Source: PSRF01 sp051000815
Lineage (GTDB): Bacteria > Acidobacteriota > Blastocatellia > Pyrinomonadales > Pyrinomonadaceae
Direction of reading: 5' to 3'
NCBI GenBank assembly: GCA_051000815.1
Contig: JBPCNX010000094.1
Location: forward strand, 1 to 64,000
Length of the DNA: 64,000 nt
The notes beneath the pieces are model-generated. The model ran no database searches. It saw nothing but the letters and a program-made list of their open reading frames with translations, and had not been told where the DNA came from. Shown here piece after piece: positions 16,789-25,910 of the stretch. Both the position numbers and the translations under genes were made by a program. Each line of letters starts with the position of its first letter. Position 1 is the first letter of the stretch.

Positions 16789-18480
16789 ATGAGCAAATAT
16801 ATTTGCAGATCGTTCCTGGTGTTCACATTGATCTTTGGCTGCCTGGCAAATTCGTCGCGGGCGCAAAGAGAGTCAAATTTGCGCGGCAGCAGTTCCGGCG
16901 GGCCATTGATGCCTGAGCAGGCCGCTTATGACGTCAAGTCCTATGATCTCGACCTGCGCGTTGATCCGGAGTCGCAAACAATTAAGGGCGCGTTGACTGC
17001 CCACGCCCTGATCGTACATCCCCTCGACTGGTTCGTGATGGATCTCGATCCGCCGTTGGTCGTCGATTCCGTCAGCCTGGTCGATGCTTCAGGAAAATCC
17101 CTACAGCCGCTTAAGTTTCAAAGACGCGAAGGTAAATTGTGGATCGAGCTGCCGCTCACCAGGCAGCCCGGTGAAGTCCTGCGCGTGCGTATAGCTTACG
17201 GGGGAAAGCCGCGAGTTGCACCGCGTCCGCCCTGGGTGGGCGGCTTCGCGTGGTCCCGGACAAAAAGTGGACAACACTGGTTCACGGTCACGTGCCAGAA
17301 CGACGGCGCGGACATCTGGTTTCCGGTAAAGGACCATCCTTCAGATAAACCTGAAACGGCTTCTTTACATTTCACGGTGCCACAACCCTTGATTGCCGTG
17401 GCAAACGGCCGCCTGCAAAGTGTCGTCAAGAATCAGGACGGCACGCAGACCTTTAACTGGTCTATCTCCGAGCCGATTAATAACTACAGCATCACGCTCA
17501 ACGTCGCTCCTTACAAGACCATTGAGGACAAGTACACGAGTGTCGCCGGCGGAACAATTCCGATTACGTTTTGGGTGTTGCCGGAAAATTATGAAAAGGG
17601 TTTCGAGATAGTGAAGCAGACCAAGCTGTATCTAAGTTTTTTTGAGGAGTATCTCGGCCCCTATCCTTTTCGCGCGGAGAAAGTAGGCATAGTCCACACC
17701 AACCACCTGGGGATGGAGCATCAGACGATTATTGCTTATGGCAGTACTTTCCAACTGAATGAAAATGGTTTTGACTGGCTGATGCTGCACGAACTCGGAC
17801 ACGAGTGGTGGGCAAACCTCGTGACAGCCAGCGACTGGCGCGACTTTTGGATTCATGAAGGTTTCCAAAGTTTTATGGATTCGCTTTATGTCGAGAAAGT
17901 GCGAGGAAAGGAAGCCTATATAAAGTCCATGGCGAACCGGATGAGAGGGCTGCGCAACAAGCAACCGGTGGCCCCGCGAGAATCGCGAACGACGGTGCAG
18001 ATGTACATGGCTGGGCCTGACTATCTCAATAGTGATGGAGACATCTACAACAAGGGCGCGGCCATTTTGCACACGCTGCGTTACCTGATTGGTGAGAAGG
18101 CGTTTTTTACTGCACTTCGAAGAATGGCCTATCCCGACCCACGCATGGAAAAGCTGACGAACGGCAAGCAGGTTCACTTCGCGAGTACCGACGATTTTCT
18201 CCATGTCGCCGAAGACGCTTCCGGTGCGGATCTCGATTGGTTCTTCGAAGTCTACCTGCGACAACCGCGGCTTCCGACGTTGATTTCGGACAAGAAGGAC
18301 AATCAGCTGGTGCTGCGCTGGCAAACACCGGATGGCTTACCGTTTCCGATGCCCATCGAAGTGCAGATGGGAAATGGGACAAAACGTTATGAGTTACCGG
18401 AGGGTACCGTAACAATTCCGCTTGAAGCAGGACAGAACGTGATCATTGACCCGCAAAGTTGGATTCTTAAGTCGCAATGA
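16789..18480 (+). CDS. secreted M1-family metallopeptidase
   Basis: About 563 residues with a signal peptide (SFLVFTLIFGCLANSS, cut near RAQ). The N-terminal beta domain starts YDLDLRVDPESQTIKG. The peptidase core has the exopeptidase-like motif GMEHQ and the zinc site HELGHEWW (H334, E335, H338) followed 18 residues later by HEGF, with the third ligand at E357. This is the M1 (gluzincin) aminopeptidase layout without the C-terminal ERAP1-like domain, so it is a short M1 enzyme. ATG 16789 opens the signal peptide; an upstream ATG at 16720 would add a non-signal leader. Confidence 0.85.
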   Translation: MSKYICRSFLVFTLIFGCLANSSRAQRESNLRGSSSGGPLMPEQAAYDVKSYDLDLRVDPESQTIKGALTAHALIVHPLDWFVMDLDPPLVVDSVSLVDASGKSLQPLKFQRREGKLWIELPLTRQPGEVLRVRIAYGGKPRVAPRPPWVGGFAWSRTKSGQHWFTVTCQNDGADIWFPVKDHPSDKPETASLHFTVPQPLIAVANGRLQSVVKNQDGTQTFNWSISEPINNYSITLNVAPYKTIEDKYTSVAGGTIPITFWVLPENYEKGFEIVKQTKLYLSFFEEYLGPYPFRAEKVGIVHTNHLGMEHQTIIAYGSTFQLNENGFDWLMLHELGHEWWANLVTASDWRDFWIHEGFQSFMDSLYVEKVRGKEAYIKSMANRMRGLRNKQPVAPRESRTTVQMYMAGPDYLNSDGDIYNKGAAILHTLRYLIGEKAFFTALRRMAYPDPRMEKLTNGKQVHFASTDDFLHVAEDASGADLDWFFEVYLRQPRLPTLISDKKDNQLVLRWQTPDGLPFPMPIEVQMGNGTKRYELPEGTVTIPLEAGQNVIIDPQSWILKSQ

Positions 18481-18542
18481 ATAAAGGCAGAGCTCCGGTA
18501 TCGTCTTTGCGCTTTGCCTCAAAAGTCACGTGCTGTGGCAGG

Positions 18543-18741
18543 TTCGGCTTTGCCGCCGGATGTGCGGCCGTGGCTCTGCCCCGCCCTACGCGCGCTTTTC
18601 ACATTTGGGCTCTGCCCATCGTCCGGCCTCTAGCCCAATGAATCCAAGGACAAAGCCTCGAACCAGGGCATAGCCCGGAAATAAATCTGGCCACTGTCGG
18701 CGGGGCAAAGCCACCGCCGCACATCCGACGGCAAAGCCGAA
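18543..18741. repeat. long stem-loop repeat, family C, copy 2
   Basis: The arms are at 18543-18585 and 18699-18741. The core GGATGTGCGGCCGTGGCTCT pairs with a CCACCGCCGCACATCC arm. The loop holds a secondary GGGCATAGCCC hairpin, also present in copy 3. It fills the 18481-18800 gap; nothing else is seen there. Confidence 0.9.
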
Positions 18742-18800
18742 GCTACGCCAACATCCGAGTCTTAGGGCAAAGTTCCGTAGGTGAATATCAACTTCCCACT

Positions 18801-20045
18801 ATGCTCATTGTTATCCTGCTTTCAATCATTGTTGCTATCCCAACCGGAATGTCATACACGGCTGCCGGCTCGATTCCTTCCACAGGTTGGCTTCAGAGGG
18901 TGTCGTCTCTAAAACTCGTTCCTAACCGGATTACACTCAAAAGCGGCCGGAGCGCAGGTTCGTTTGTTCTGAACCTTCCCCACGAATTCGGCATCAGCGT
19001 GGCTGCAGAAGGACTGAAACGCGTGCGCTTCATGGCCAGGAGCCCTGACGGTCGCATCTTCGTCACGGATATGTACAACCTGACGGATAACAAAAGGGGT
19101 GTGGTTTACATCCTCGATCAGTTCGATCCCGGCAGTAAGAGTTTTAAAAAGGTGACGCAGTATCTTAGTAGTCTGCGCAACCCGAATAGCATTGCTTTCT
19201 ACACGGATCAGCGAGGCGTTCATTGGTTCTATCTCGCGCTGACTGATCGACTGGTTCGTTACACATACAGCCGCGGTGAGAACTCGCCGACTTCCCAGCC
19301 GGAAGTGCTTGTCACATTCCCTGCCTATGGGCTGAGCTACAAGTACGGTGGTTGGCATCTGACTCGCACGATTACGGTTGGCGATAACGGCAAGATTTAC
19401 GTTGCAGTGGGCAGCAGCTGTAACGCCTGCGAAGAGAAGGAAGACGTGCGCGCGAGTGTCCTCGAGATGGACCCGGATGGGAAGAACCAGCGCCACTATG
19501 CGCGCGGCTTGCGGAATGCGGTAGGCCTGCGCTGGATCAAGGGCGGCTTGTTTGCGACAAACATGGGCTCCGATCATCTTGGCGATCACAAACCAGCTGA
19601 TACAATGTATGCCTTGAAAGACAGCACGAACTACGGGTGGCCGTATTGCTTTCAATCCGGGCCAGGACGTTTTCCGGATCCGAAGTTTAACCCACGCGGA
19701 GCTAAAATGACATGTCGTAATGTTCCCGCTGCTTACGCCTCCTTCGATGCGCACAGCTCGCCTCTGGGACTTGAATACTTCGACAACAACAGCACTGACG
19801 AATTGCGCGATTCATTTCTGGTGGGACTGCACGGTTCGACAAAAGAAAACCTCAACCGAGGTTACCGGGTGGTCCGACTCCGTGGACGAGACGCTCAAGC
19901 GGCGCAACCTGAAGACTTCATTAACGGATTTCTGTCAGGCAGGAAGGTCAACGGCCGGCCGGTGGATATCCTAAACCTGGGAGCCAACACCTTCTTGTTA
20001 ACGGACGACTACGCCGGAGTGGTTTACTACGTGTACAAAAAGTAG
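18801..20045 (+). CDS. PQQ-type sugar/sorbosone dehydrogenase-like beta-propeller
   Basis: About 414 residues with an N-terminal hydrophobic export segment (IVILLSIIVAIPTGMSY). It then follows the soluble glucose/sorbosone dehydrogenase propeller pattern: RFMARSPDGRIFVTDMYN, LRNPNSIAFY, TRTITVGDNGKIYVAVGSSCNACEE, YARGLRNAVGLRW, and a late TNYGWPYCFQSGP motif. These are recognisable blocks of the GSDH family (PF07995), periplasmic PQQ enzymes oxidising sugars or aldoses. Cysteines in GSSCNACEE are typical of this subgroup. The cofactor is inferred from family only; no PQQ genes are nearby. Confidence 0.8.
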   Translation: MLIVILLSIIVAIPTGMSYTAAGSIPSTGWLQRVSSLKLVPNRITLKSGRSAGSFVLNLPHEFGISVAAEGLKRVRFMARSPDGRIFVTDMYNLTDNKRGVVYILDQFDPGSKSFKKVTQYLSSLRNPNSIAFYTDQRGVHWFYLALTDRLVRYTYSRGENSPTSQPEVLVTFPAYGLSYKYGGWHLTRTITVGDNGKIYVAVGSSCNACEEKEDVRASVLEMDPDGKNQRHYARGLRNAVGLRWIKGGLFATNMGSDHLGDHKPADTMYALKDSTNYGWPYCFQSGPGRFPDPKFNPRGAKMTCRNVPAAYASFDAHSSPLGLEYFDNNSTDELRDSFLVGLHGSTKENLNRGYRVVRLRGRDAQAAQPEDFINGFLSGRKVNGRPVDILNLGANTFLLTDDYAGVVYYVYKK

Positions 20046-20272
20046 TTCCGAGTTCCGAGTTCCGAGTTTCGGGTTCCGAATTTCACGGTCTCATGACAAT
20101 TAATGGGGCAAACTCATGAGCACAAAGAACCGTCTCGGTCTTCTTAGCGACTTTTCATGCGAAGGGGTCCGGAACCCACCCGCTTGCTACCGCGTGGTGG
20201 TACTGACCTCATCGGGACCGCGTCTTGAGCCGGGAATTCTCGGAACCCGAAACTCGAAACCCGGAACTCGAA
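20046..20272. repeat. inverted tandem-unit repeat, family I, with a family F arm inside
   Basis: Tandem TTCCGAG-type units at 20046-20085 are mirrored by AACTCGAAACCCGGAACTCG at 20232-20272. Between them lies a family F arm at 20165-20222 (GCTACCGCGTGGTGGTACTG). The family I unit also occurs in frame in lhr at 60672-60714. Confidence 0.75.
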
Positions 20273-20284
20273 AGGCCGCTGATC

Positions 20285-20545
20285 ATGTTCATGATCCGGC
20301 AGGCTTCTTATGTTTACGGCATGCACGGAGTATCATTGTGGCTGCTGGCTTCGGACGTTAAGCGGTTTCAGCCTTTAATAGTTCTGAACGGCATCTCCTT
20401 CCTGCTGGCAGCAATCGTGTTCTTTGCGATTGACTATTATGAGGGAATGCCGATCTGGTGGACGATCGCTGACACCTTCGGCTGCGGCATTTTTGGAATT
20501 GCATTGCTTTGGCTTAACCGGCGCCTTAAACATGACTTGCAATAA
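20285..20545 (+). CDS. small membrane protein, BphX-like
   Basis: An 86-residue protein with three hydrophobic stretches (residues of about 10-20, 30-48 and 55-75) containing DVKRFQPLIVLNGISFLLAA and GMPIWWTIADTFGC. The DVxRFxPLxxLNG and GMPxWW pieces resemble BphX-like/DUF4345-type membrane proteins, which are usually longer at the N-terminus. The frame is open upstream to 20225, but that part is encoded by the family I repeat, so the true N-terminus may have been displaced by repeat insertion. The family assignment is tentative. Confidence 0.5.
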   Translation: MFMIRQASYVYGMHGVSLWLLASDVKRFQPLIVLNGISFLLAAIVFFAIDYYEGMPIWWTIADTFGCGIFGIALLWLNRRLKHDLQ

Positions 20546-20552
20546 TGAATAA

Positions 20553-21734
20553 ATGAGCGTTGAAACTGAAAATCAATTAGTTAAAAAACGTAAGTCGGCT
20601 TACCAGGCGGCGCGCGTCGTTGCCGGCACGATCGCCGATCATTTTAAGCGCCATGTCATGGCCGCACGTGAGCGCGGTGAAGATGGGTTGGCTTTCCCAC
20701 CAGATACGGAAACTATCGAGGCAGCCATCGATGCCGCCTTCTGGGCCAGCCTCCGCCATGAGGAGGGTAACTCTCCCAAGATCTCGCTTGCATTTTTGCC
20801 GCCTGAGCAAACCGTACAACCGATAATTCTTGAACATCCGCTCGCACTTAATCCGAGCACGCTCACAAAACTCGCTCCCGCTGTTGAACGTCCCGGTATC
20901 CACTTTTGTATTTGGACTGACGGCGGCGAACTGCGCATTTGGGGCGCAACGCGCAAGGTTCCTAGTTTCTGTTTTGTATTGGAGGTTATCGAGCCGGGAT
21001 TGCTGGTGATCAAACATCGCCGCCTGGATGGTTTCGGCAAGTTTGCCAATGTCGCGGTGCTCAAAGGCCGCAGAGTAAAGATAATCGATGAGAAAGGGAC
21101 AAGTTTGCCGGACTGTCCTGCACTGCTCGCGGCATTGCTGGCTTTCACTTCACCGTCGGAGTGGAGCGACGGGCACAACTCGGTGAACCTGCTGGTGCAA
21201 CTTGCAGCATCGATGCGGGAGCACGGCCACGGCGGATCATTGCTGGTAGTACCAGCCGACAACGATGCCTGGCGTGAGTCGATCGTTCATCCCATCCAAT
21301 ACACAATCGCGCCTTCCTACACCGGGCTCGTGCATCTGTTAGGTCAGGAAGTAGCTGAGGAGAACCAGAACCTGTGGGAGGCCTCGATTCGCAAAGCCGT
21401 CGATACGGTTGCGGGCCTGACTGCGGTCGATGGGGCTACTGTGATCAACGATCGCTATGAAGCTCTCGCCTTTGGGGTGAAGATCAGGCGGGCCGGAGGC
21501 AGCGCGCCCGTTGAGCAAATGGTCATAACTGAACCGATAGTCGGCGATGTTGCCGAGGTTGTTCATCCGGCCCACAACGGTGGGACGCGACATCTCTCGG
21601 CCGCGCAATTCGTCTACGATCAGCGCGAGGCTCTGGCGCTGGTCGCCTCCCAGGATGGCCGTTTCACAATTTTTGCCTGGTCGCCATGCGAAGAAATGGT
21701 CCATGCGCATCGCGTAGATTCGTTGCTGATGTAG
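20553..21734 (+). CDS. DACNV-type DisA-like sensor domain protein
   Basis: A 393-residue soluble protein. The N-terminal half has no clear motif. The C-terminal third carries a diadenylate-cyclase-like signature: DGATVI (D293-A295) and GTRHLSAAQFVYDQREALALVASQDG (R346, H347). Active c-di-AMP cyclases have DGA and RHR; here the last Arg is Leu (RHL). The overall layout matches the predicted sensor domain DACNV described in bacterial signalling and conflict systems. It may bind or make a nucleotide signal, or be inactive. It is followed after 3 nt by a short hydrophobic ORF. ATG 20553 has only a weak ribosome site. Confidence 0.7.
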   Translation: MSVETENQLVKKRKSAYQAARVVAGTIADHFKRHVMAARERGEDGLAFPPDTETIEAAIDAAFWASLRHEEGNSPKISLAFLPPEQTVQPIILEHPLALNPSTLTKLAPAVERPGIHFCIWTDGGELRIWGATRKVPSFCFVLEVIEPGLLVIKHRRLDGFGKFANVAVLKGRRVKIIDEKGTSLPDCPALLAALLAFTSPSEWSDGHNSVNLLVQLAASMREHGHGGSLLVVPADNDAWRESIVHPIQYTIAPSYTGLVHLLGQEVAEENQNLWEASIRKAVDTVAGLTAVDGATVINDRYEALAFGVKIRRAGGSAPVEQMVITEPIVGDVAEVVHPAHNGGTRHLSAAQFVYDQREALALVASQDGRFTIFAWSPCEEMVHAHRVDSLLM

Positions 21735-21737
21735 CAG

Positions 21738-21845
21738 ATGAAACTGAGAATTTTCCTCGTCGCAGTGATTGTTGGCAGCGGAGCGATGGGTGGTATCCTA
21801 TATCTAAATTCCGGAATTCGGTTTTGGCGTACCTCTTATCCATAG
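21738..21845 (+). CDS. possible 35-residue single-helix peptide
   Basis: ATG 21738 starts 3 nt after the DACNV stop and encodes a short protein with one hydrophobic segment (IFLVAVIVGSGAMGGILYL) and a basic/aromatic tail (RFWRTSY). It could be a membrane peptide paired with the upstream sensor, or a chance frame. No ribosome site is seen. The rest of the gap to 22075 shows no gene. Confidence 0.3.
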   Translation: MKLRIFLVAVIVGSGAMGGILYLNSGIRFWRTSYP

Positions 21846-22075
21846 CCTCATATCCCAGAAATCTTGACAGCGAGGGTGGGCTGACTTAGCCTTCGCCCGT
21901 TTCCAACAGTTCAATCTCTCTTCCACGCCAGGTGTGCGGCCTCCTCGTGACAAGTGAAAAGTTGAGTGGCTGAACTCAGGAGCCCGCGGTTCGGTGCTCT
22001 TCTGGTGAAGCCCCCAGTAGTCGTTACGCTGCTGAACTCAATTCGCAGCGCTTCCCCAAAAAAGGAGAATGACCA

Positions 22076-22648
22076 ATGAAACGAATCATTATGAGGATTA
22101 GTCTCGTCATCCTTTTTGCAAGCCTGTTCGTGTTTGGAGTCATCTTTGCGGGCGGACAAGGCAGCAGTGGAAGCATTGTGTCTACTGTGCAAGCCGCAGA
22201 TGATGTCGATGATCGAGGTTGTCGGCGAAACAGCAACATCCAACTTATCTCGGAGAGTGCGCTGCTGTCTGGCTTAGCCCCCGGCGCACTCTTCCCCTTT
22301 ATCGACACCACACCGAATAGCATCGTCAGTGCTCATATCGCCATCACGGACGCAACCACTACATGTGCTGCCGGGGCGGCACCGCCAGCGAACATCCAAA
22401 TTCGTGTGGGTCAGGCTGGGGTGCAACTCATCCCGGTGATGACATCCGCCACCAATACGGGAATAGGTACCGCTACTCAGTGCGTCTTTCACACGACGGT
22501 GACGCCCGGCAGCGGGGGGTTCCCTGAAATAACCGTGACGGACATCGTGGTGTTGAATACCAACGCCAGTGCGGCTTTGACGGGTGTGAATACAATCACC
22601 GCCTCGGCTGAGGTGTGCGTCCGCCGCTCACCTGGCAAGAAGCAGTAG
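22076..22648 (+). CDS. secreted hypothetical protein
   Basis: A 190-residue protein with a long N-terminal hydrophobic export signal (ISLVILFASLFVFGVIFAGG). The mature part is Thr/Ala/Val-rich and looks all-beta (IQIRVGQAGVQLIPVM, EITVTDIVVLNTNASAALTG). It contains four to five cysteines, including DRGCRR, TTTCAAG and EVCVRR. AAAGGAGA upstream fixes ATG 22076. No family recognised. The following 490 bp to 23138 hold only repeats. Confidence 0.55.
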   Translation: MKRIIMRISLVILFASLFVFGVIFAGGQGSSGSIVSTVQAADDVDDRGCRRNSNIQLISESALLSGLAPGALFPFIDTTPNSIVSAHIAITDATTTCAAGAAPPANIQIRVGQAGVQLIPVMTSATNTGIGTATQCVFHTTVTPGSGGFPEITVTDIVVLNTNASAALTGVNTITASAEVCVRRSPGKKQ

Positions 22649-22750
22649 AGGGCTGGACTATTGGATCTATCCCGACGGGTCGTCTTTGGCAGGACACATG
22701 AAAGCAGACCACCCCTGAATCGGTCTGTTAGTGTCCTAAATCCGAAACGA

Positions 22751-22827
22751 GGAAACGATCCACGAACTAACACGAAGTGGCACGAAACATGGTTGTGCAA
22801 TTTGGTGTTGATTCGTGGATCGTCTCC
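22751..22827. repeat. inverted CACGAA-type repeat, copy 2
   Basis: GGAAACGATCCACGAACTAA at 22751 pairs with the complement of 22802-22827 (TTCGTGGATCGTCTCC). The stem is about 26 bp with a few mismatches. Same family as 9242-9310. Confidence 0.75.
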
Positions 22828-22847
22828 TTCCTTCAGCATCCCGTCGC

Positions 22848-22907
22848 TACTCCGCGAAGCGGACGACTGAAAAGCTATTTCCCCTCATCGTCCGTTACGC
22901 GGACTAG
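22848..22907. repeat. stem-loop, family E
   Basis: CTACTCCGCGAAGCGGACGA pairs with TCGTCCGTTACGCGGACTAG across a 17-bp loop. Each arm also holds a small hairpin (CCGCGAAGCGG). Related to 16513-16681. Confidence 0.7.
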
Positions 22908-22931
22908 CACGTGACTTTTTTGTGCAAGCCC

Positions 22932-23001
<70 letters not shown>

Positions 23002-23138
23002 ACTTCTCACCGCTCACTATTTACTATCCGCCTCTTCCGATCTAATATTTCGGCGCTTTCGCATCGATTAGATCTACCCCTCGCTTCCGCTCGAACCACA
23101 GCCGTTTTCCGGCATGTCAGTTTTCTGAGGTGAACAAC

Positions 23139-24056
23139 ATGGCCAGTAAACCCAAAAAACGTCGAACCTCATATCGTGTTTTTGCTGACGATGAAGGCGA
23201 AGTATTTTTGGCGCGTAAACCAGCCGGCCCAGTCATCGCCGTCAAGAGGCCGGTTACTGCCGATACGCTCAATGAGGCAAAGGCCCGGGCAATCGACGCT
23301 TGGATCGAAGGTGAGGATGCGGGAGCGGCTAAGAAGTTGAAAGCGCTCGGCCTGACGCGCGCTGAAGCTCAAAAGGAAATCGAAGCCGCGCTTGATCCAA
23401 TCCGCAAGGGCCGCTGGTTGCATAGATTAGATCATACAGCCAGCTACTTTCTGATTCGTGCTCTCACGGTCTTCTTTACTCTAGTGCTTATCGCTCTTGC
23501 CTACAAAGGCGTGCAGCTTTCCAGCGAACGCCTCCCCGAGTCGCTGCACATTTTAGTGCTTTGCATCTATGTATTTGCCCTGGGGTTCCTGCTTCGCTTG
23601 ATTGGGACTGAGGACAATCGCGAGAAATACCGGAGGCAAATAATCGCCTGGCTGGGACCTCGCGGCATGCTCTTGTTGCCGTGTTTACTACTCGTAACTG
23701 CGGGCGCCGTCATGGCGTCAATCACTTTCAGGCTTTACAACCGAGGGCTCATAACGCTTGATACGTGCTCCGGCCGCCCGGTAACGGAAGCCGGCCTGCT
23801 CGATTTCTATATGTGGCATTTTGTGAATATTGTACCGACGTTGCAGCTCACCAAGCTGTGGCGCTGGGGAGAGCCTTACTGTTACACGCAGAGTCGAGTC
23901 GGGTTATTAATCTTCGCCTTCCAGTTGCTAGTTGTAATTCCCAGCTTCAATACGATCCGTTTTTATTGGAAGCATCGCAAGACGCCGGCTGAATTCATCT
24001 ACGATCCCTATTGGACTCCCGAGACGGAAATAGCTGGAAGAGAACGAGCGAAGTGA
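23139..24056 (+). CDS. membrane protein, possible ion-channel-like C-terminus
   Basis: A 305-residue protein with a basic N-terminus (KPKKRRTSYRVF) and a soluble first 100 residues. Four or five membrane helices follow: LIRALTVFFTLVLIALAY, LHILVLCIYVFALGFLL, GMLLLPCLLLVTAGAVMA, a region with DFYMWHFVNIVPTLQL, and LIFAFQLLVVIPSFNTIRFYW. The re-entrant-looking HFVNIVPTL segment before the last helix recalls two-helix K+ channel pores but lacks a TVGYG filter, so this is tentative. ATG 23139 follows GAGG (23127-23130); GTG 23130 would overlap the ribosome site. Confidence 0.5.
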   Translation: MASKPKKRRTSYRVFADDEGEVFLARKPAGPVIAVKRPVTADTLNEAKARAIDAWIEGEDAGAAKKLKALGLTRAEAQKEIEAALDPIRKGRWLHRLDHTASYFLIRALTVFFTLVLIALAYKGVQLSSERLPESLHILVLCIYVFALGFLLRLIGTEDNREKYRRQIIAWLGPRGMLLLPCLLLVTAGAVMASITFRLYNRGLITLDTCSGRPVTEAGLLDFYMWHFVNIVPTLQLTKLWRWGEPYCYTQSRVGLLIFAFQLLVVIPSFNTIRFYWKHRKTPAEFIYDPYWTPETEIAGRERAK

Positions 24057-24093
24057 ACCTAAGGATACACCTGGTCTTGCCGCCACCGAAGAA

Positions 24094-25617
24094 ATGACAA
24101 CAGCAAAGGGGACCGGATCCTGGATCCTGGCAGCCACGATTCTTGGTTCCAGCATGGTTTTTATTGACGGCACAGTCGTCAACGTCGCCCTGCCTGCTTT
24201 ACAAACAAATCTCAACGCGTCGGTAGTGGATGTGCAGTGGGTGGTCGAAGCCTATGCGCTGTTCCTTGCGGCCCTGCTGCTGGCCGGAGGCTCGCTCGGA
24301 GATCACTACGGCCGCAAACGCATTTACATTGTCGGCGTTTCTCTTTTCGCGCTCGCTTCGCTTTGGTGCGGCCTCGCTGCCAACATCAACCAGCTAATTA
24401 TTGCTCGGGCCGTCCAGGGTGTCGGCGGCGCGCTGCTGGTTCCGGGCAGCCTTGCGATCATCAGCAGTTCGTTTAGTGAGGACACACGCGGCCAGGCGAT
24501 TGGCACCTGGTCAGGATTCACCGCCATCACAGCCGCCATCGGACCGGTACTCGGGGGTTGGTTGATCGAAAATGTCTCCTGGCGGGCCGTCTTCTTTATT
24601 AATATTCCACTCGCATTGATAGTGCTCGCCCTGGTTTTCTTCCATGTGCCTGAGAGTCGCGATGAAGAGTCGCGGGGTCTGGATTGGTTAGGAGCAGCAC
24701 TCGCAACGGTCAGTCTGGGACTAATCGTCTACGGCTTAATCGAATCTTCGCGCCTGGGTATTTCACATCCCGCCATTGTTGCTGCTTTATCCGGCGGCGT
24801 TTTAGCGGCGATTGCGTTCGTCATCGTCGAAGCGCGCATACGAAACCCAATGCTTCCCCTCGCCCTGTTTCGGTCGCGCAACTTCAGCGGCGCAAATCTG
24901 CTGACGCTCTTCCTCTATACCGCGCTCAGTGGCGCGCTCTTCTTTTTGCCGCTCAACCTGATCCAGGTTCAGGGTTACACGCCGACGTCAGCCGGCGCCG
25001 CTTTGTTACCGTTCATTCTTATTATGTTTTTACTCTCGCGCTGGTCAGGTGGACTGATCAAGCGTTATGGCGCCAAGTTGCCGCTGGTGATCGGGCCGCT
25101 CATTGTCGCGTTGGGATTCCTGCTGTTCACACTTCCAGGTATCGGCGGCAGTTTCTGGACTACCTTCTTCCCCGCAGTGGTAGTCCTTGGACTTGGCATG
25201 GCCGTCAGCGTGGCGCCGCTGACAACGACAGTGATGAGCACGGTCAAGGAAAACCGCGCGGGTATTGCTTCGGGAATTAATAACGCGGTCTCGCGCACGG
25301 CTGGCTTGCTCGCAGTTGCTGTTTTTGGACTTGTGATGTTACAGGGATTCAACCGGCAACTCGACCGGCATTTGGCTTCGATCAGTGTTGCTCCTGAAGT
25401 GCGGCAGGCGTTGGATCAGCAACGTGTGAAGCTGGCCGGCGCGGAATTGCCGGCGAATCTCGATCCGTCATCGAGTGGGAAATTGAAGCAAGCCATAGAT
25501 GAGGCGTTTGTGTCAGGCTTCCGGCGCGTTATGCTGGGGGCGGCCGTCCTGGCATTGCTAAGCGCTTTGAGCGCGTGGCTATTGATTGATGGTAAAAAAG
25601 TACAACATGGTCAGTGA
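24094..25617 (+). CDS. MFS multidrug transporter, DHA2 (EmrB-like)
   Basis: A 507-residue protein with about 14 membrane helices. Helix 1 carries SSMVFIDGTVVNVALPALQ, the DHA2 signature with the membrane Asp. LLLAGGSLGDHYGRKRIYIVG is motif A and RAVQGVGGALLVPGSLAII follows. IGPVLGGWLIENVSWRAVFFINIP is motif C of drug:H+ antiporters. The family exports toxic compounds using the proton gradient. There is no MFP partner next to it, which argues for a stand-alone pump. The length is normal. Confidence 0.9.
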   Translation: MTTAKGTGSWILAATILGSSMVFIDGTVVNVALPALQTNLNASVVDVQWVVEAYALFLAALLLAGGSLGDHYGRKRIYIVGVSLFALASLWCGLAANINQLIIARAVQGVGGALLVPGSLAIISSSFSEDTRGQAIGTWSGFTAITAAIGPVLGGWLIENVSWRAVFFINIPLALIVLALVFFHVPESRDEESRGLDWLGAALATVSLGLIVYGLIESSRLGISHPAIVAALSGGVLAAIAFVIVEARIRNPMLPLALFRSRNFSGANLLTLFLYTALSGALFFLPLNLIQVQGYTPTSAGAALLPFILIMFLLSRWSGGLIKRYGAKLPLVIGPLIVALGFLLFTLPGIGGSFWTTFFPAVVVLGLGMAVSVAPLTTTVMSTVKENRAGIASGINNAVSRTAGLLAVAVFGLVMLQGFNRQLDRHLASISVAPEVRQALDQQRVKLAGAELPANLDPSSSGKLKQAIDEAFVSGFRRVMLGAAVLALLSALSAWLLIDGKKVQHGQ

Positions 25618-25779
25618 GCAATGAAACGCACGATGGCATGCAGTTCTGGAAGTCGACCGTCATGAAGGGCTCCAGAATTAGCCGCCACAGATTTACACCG
25701 GATAGACACAGATTAGAACCAAAATAATCTGATCAGTGTAATGTCGTTTCTTATTCCGCGCGCATCGGCGCAAATCCGC

Positions 25780-25883
25780 GTAGTGCCCTAATTTGTAACG
25801 CAAACTGTTAGTTTGCGCTGAACGAATGGCATTCAAGGTGCGCGCAAACTAACAGTTTGCGTTACGAAAACCAAAGGCACTAC
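25780..25883. repeat. MITE-like palindromic repeat, family A, copy 2
   Basis: A 104-bp element in inverted orientation to copy 1. It has two inner palindromes (GCAAACTGTTAGTTTGC and its mirror) where copy 1 has one. The ends are GTAGTGCC and its complement GGCACTAC. It lies upstream of the serine hydrolase; the long frame from 25857 would start inside this element. A CACAGATTTACACCGGATAG tract precedes it. Confidence 0.9.
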
Positions 25884-25910
25884 CCAAATCCGGGACCTGA
25901 TGACTACGGT

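Noticed and set aside
20225..20284. N-terminal extension of the BphX-like protein
   Set aside because: These 20 codons are family I repeat DNA; the peptide matches the repeat-derived stretch in lhr.
23139..24056. Potassium channel
   Set aside because: No TVGYG-like selectivity filter was found; kept only as a tentative channel-like membrane protein.
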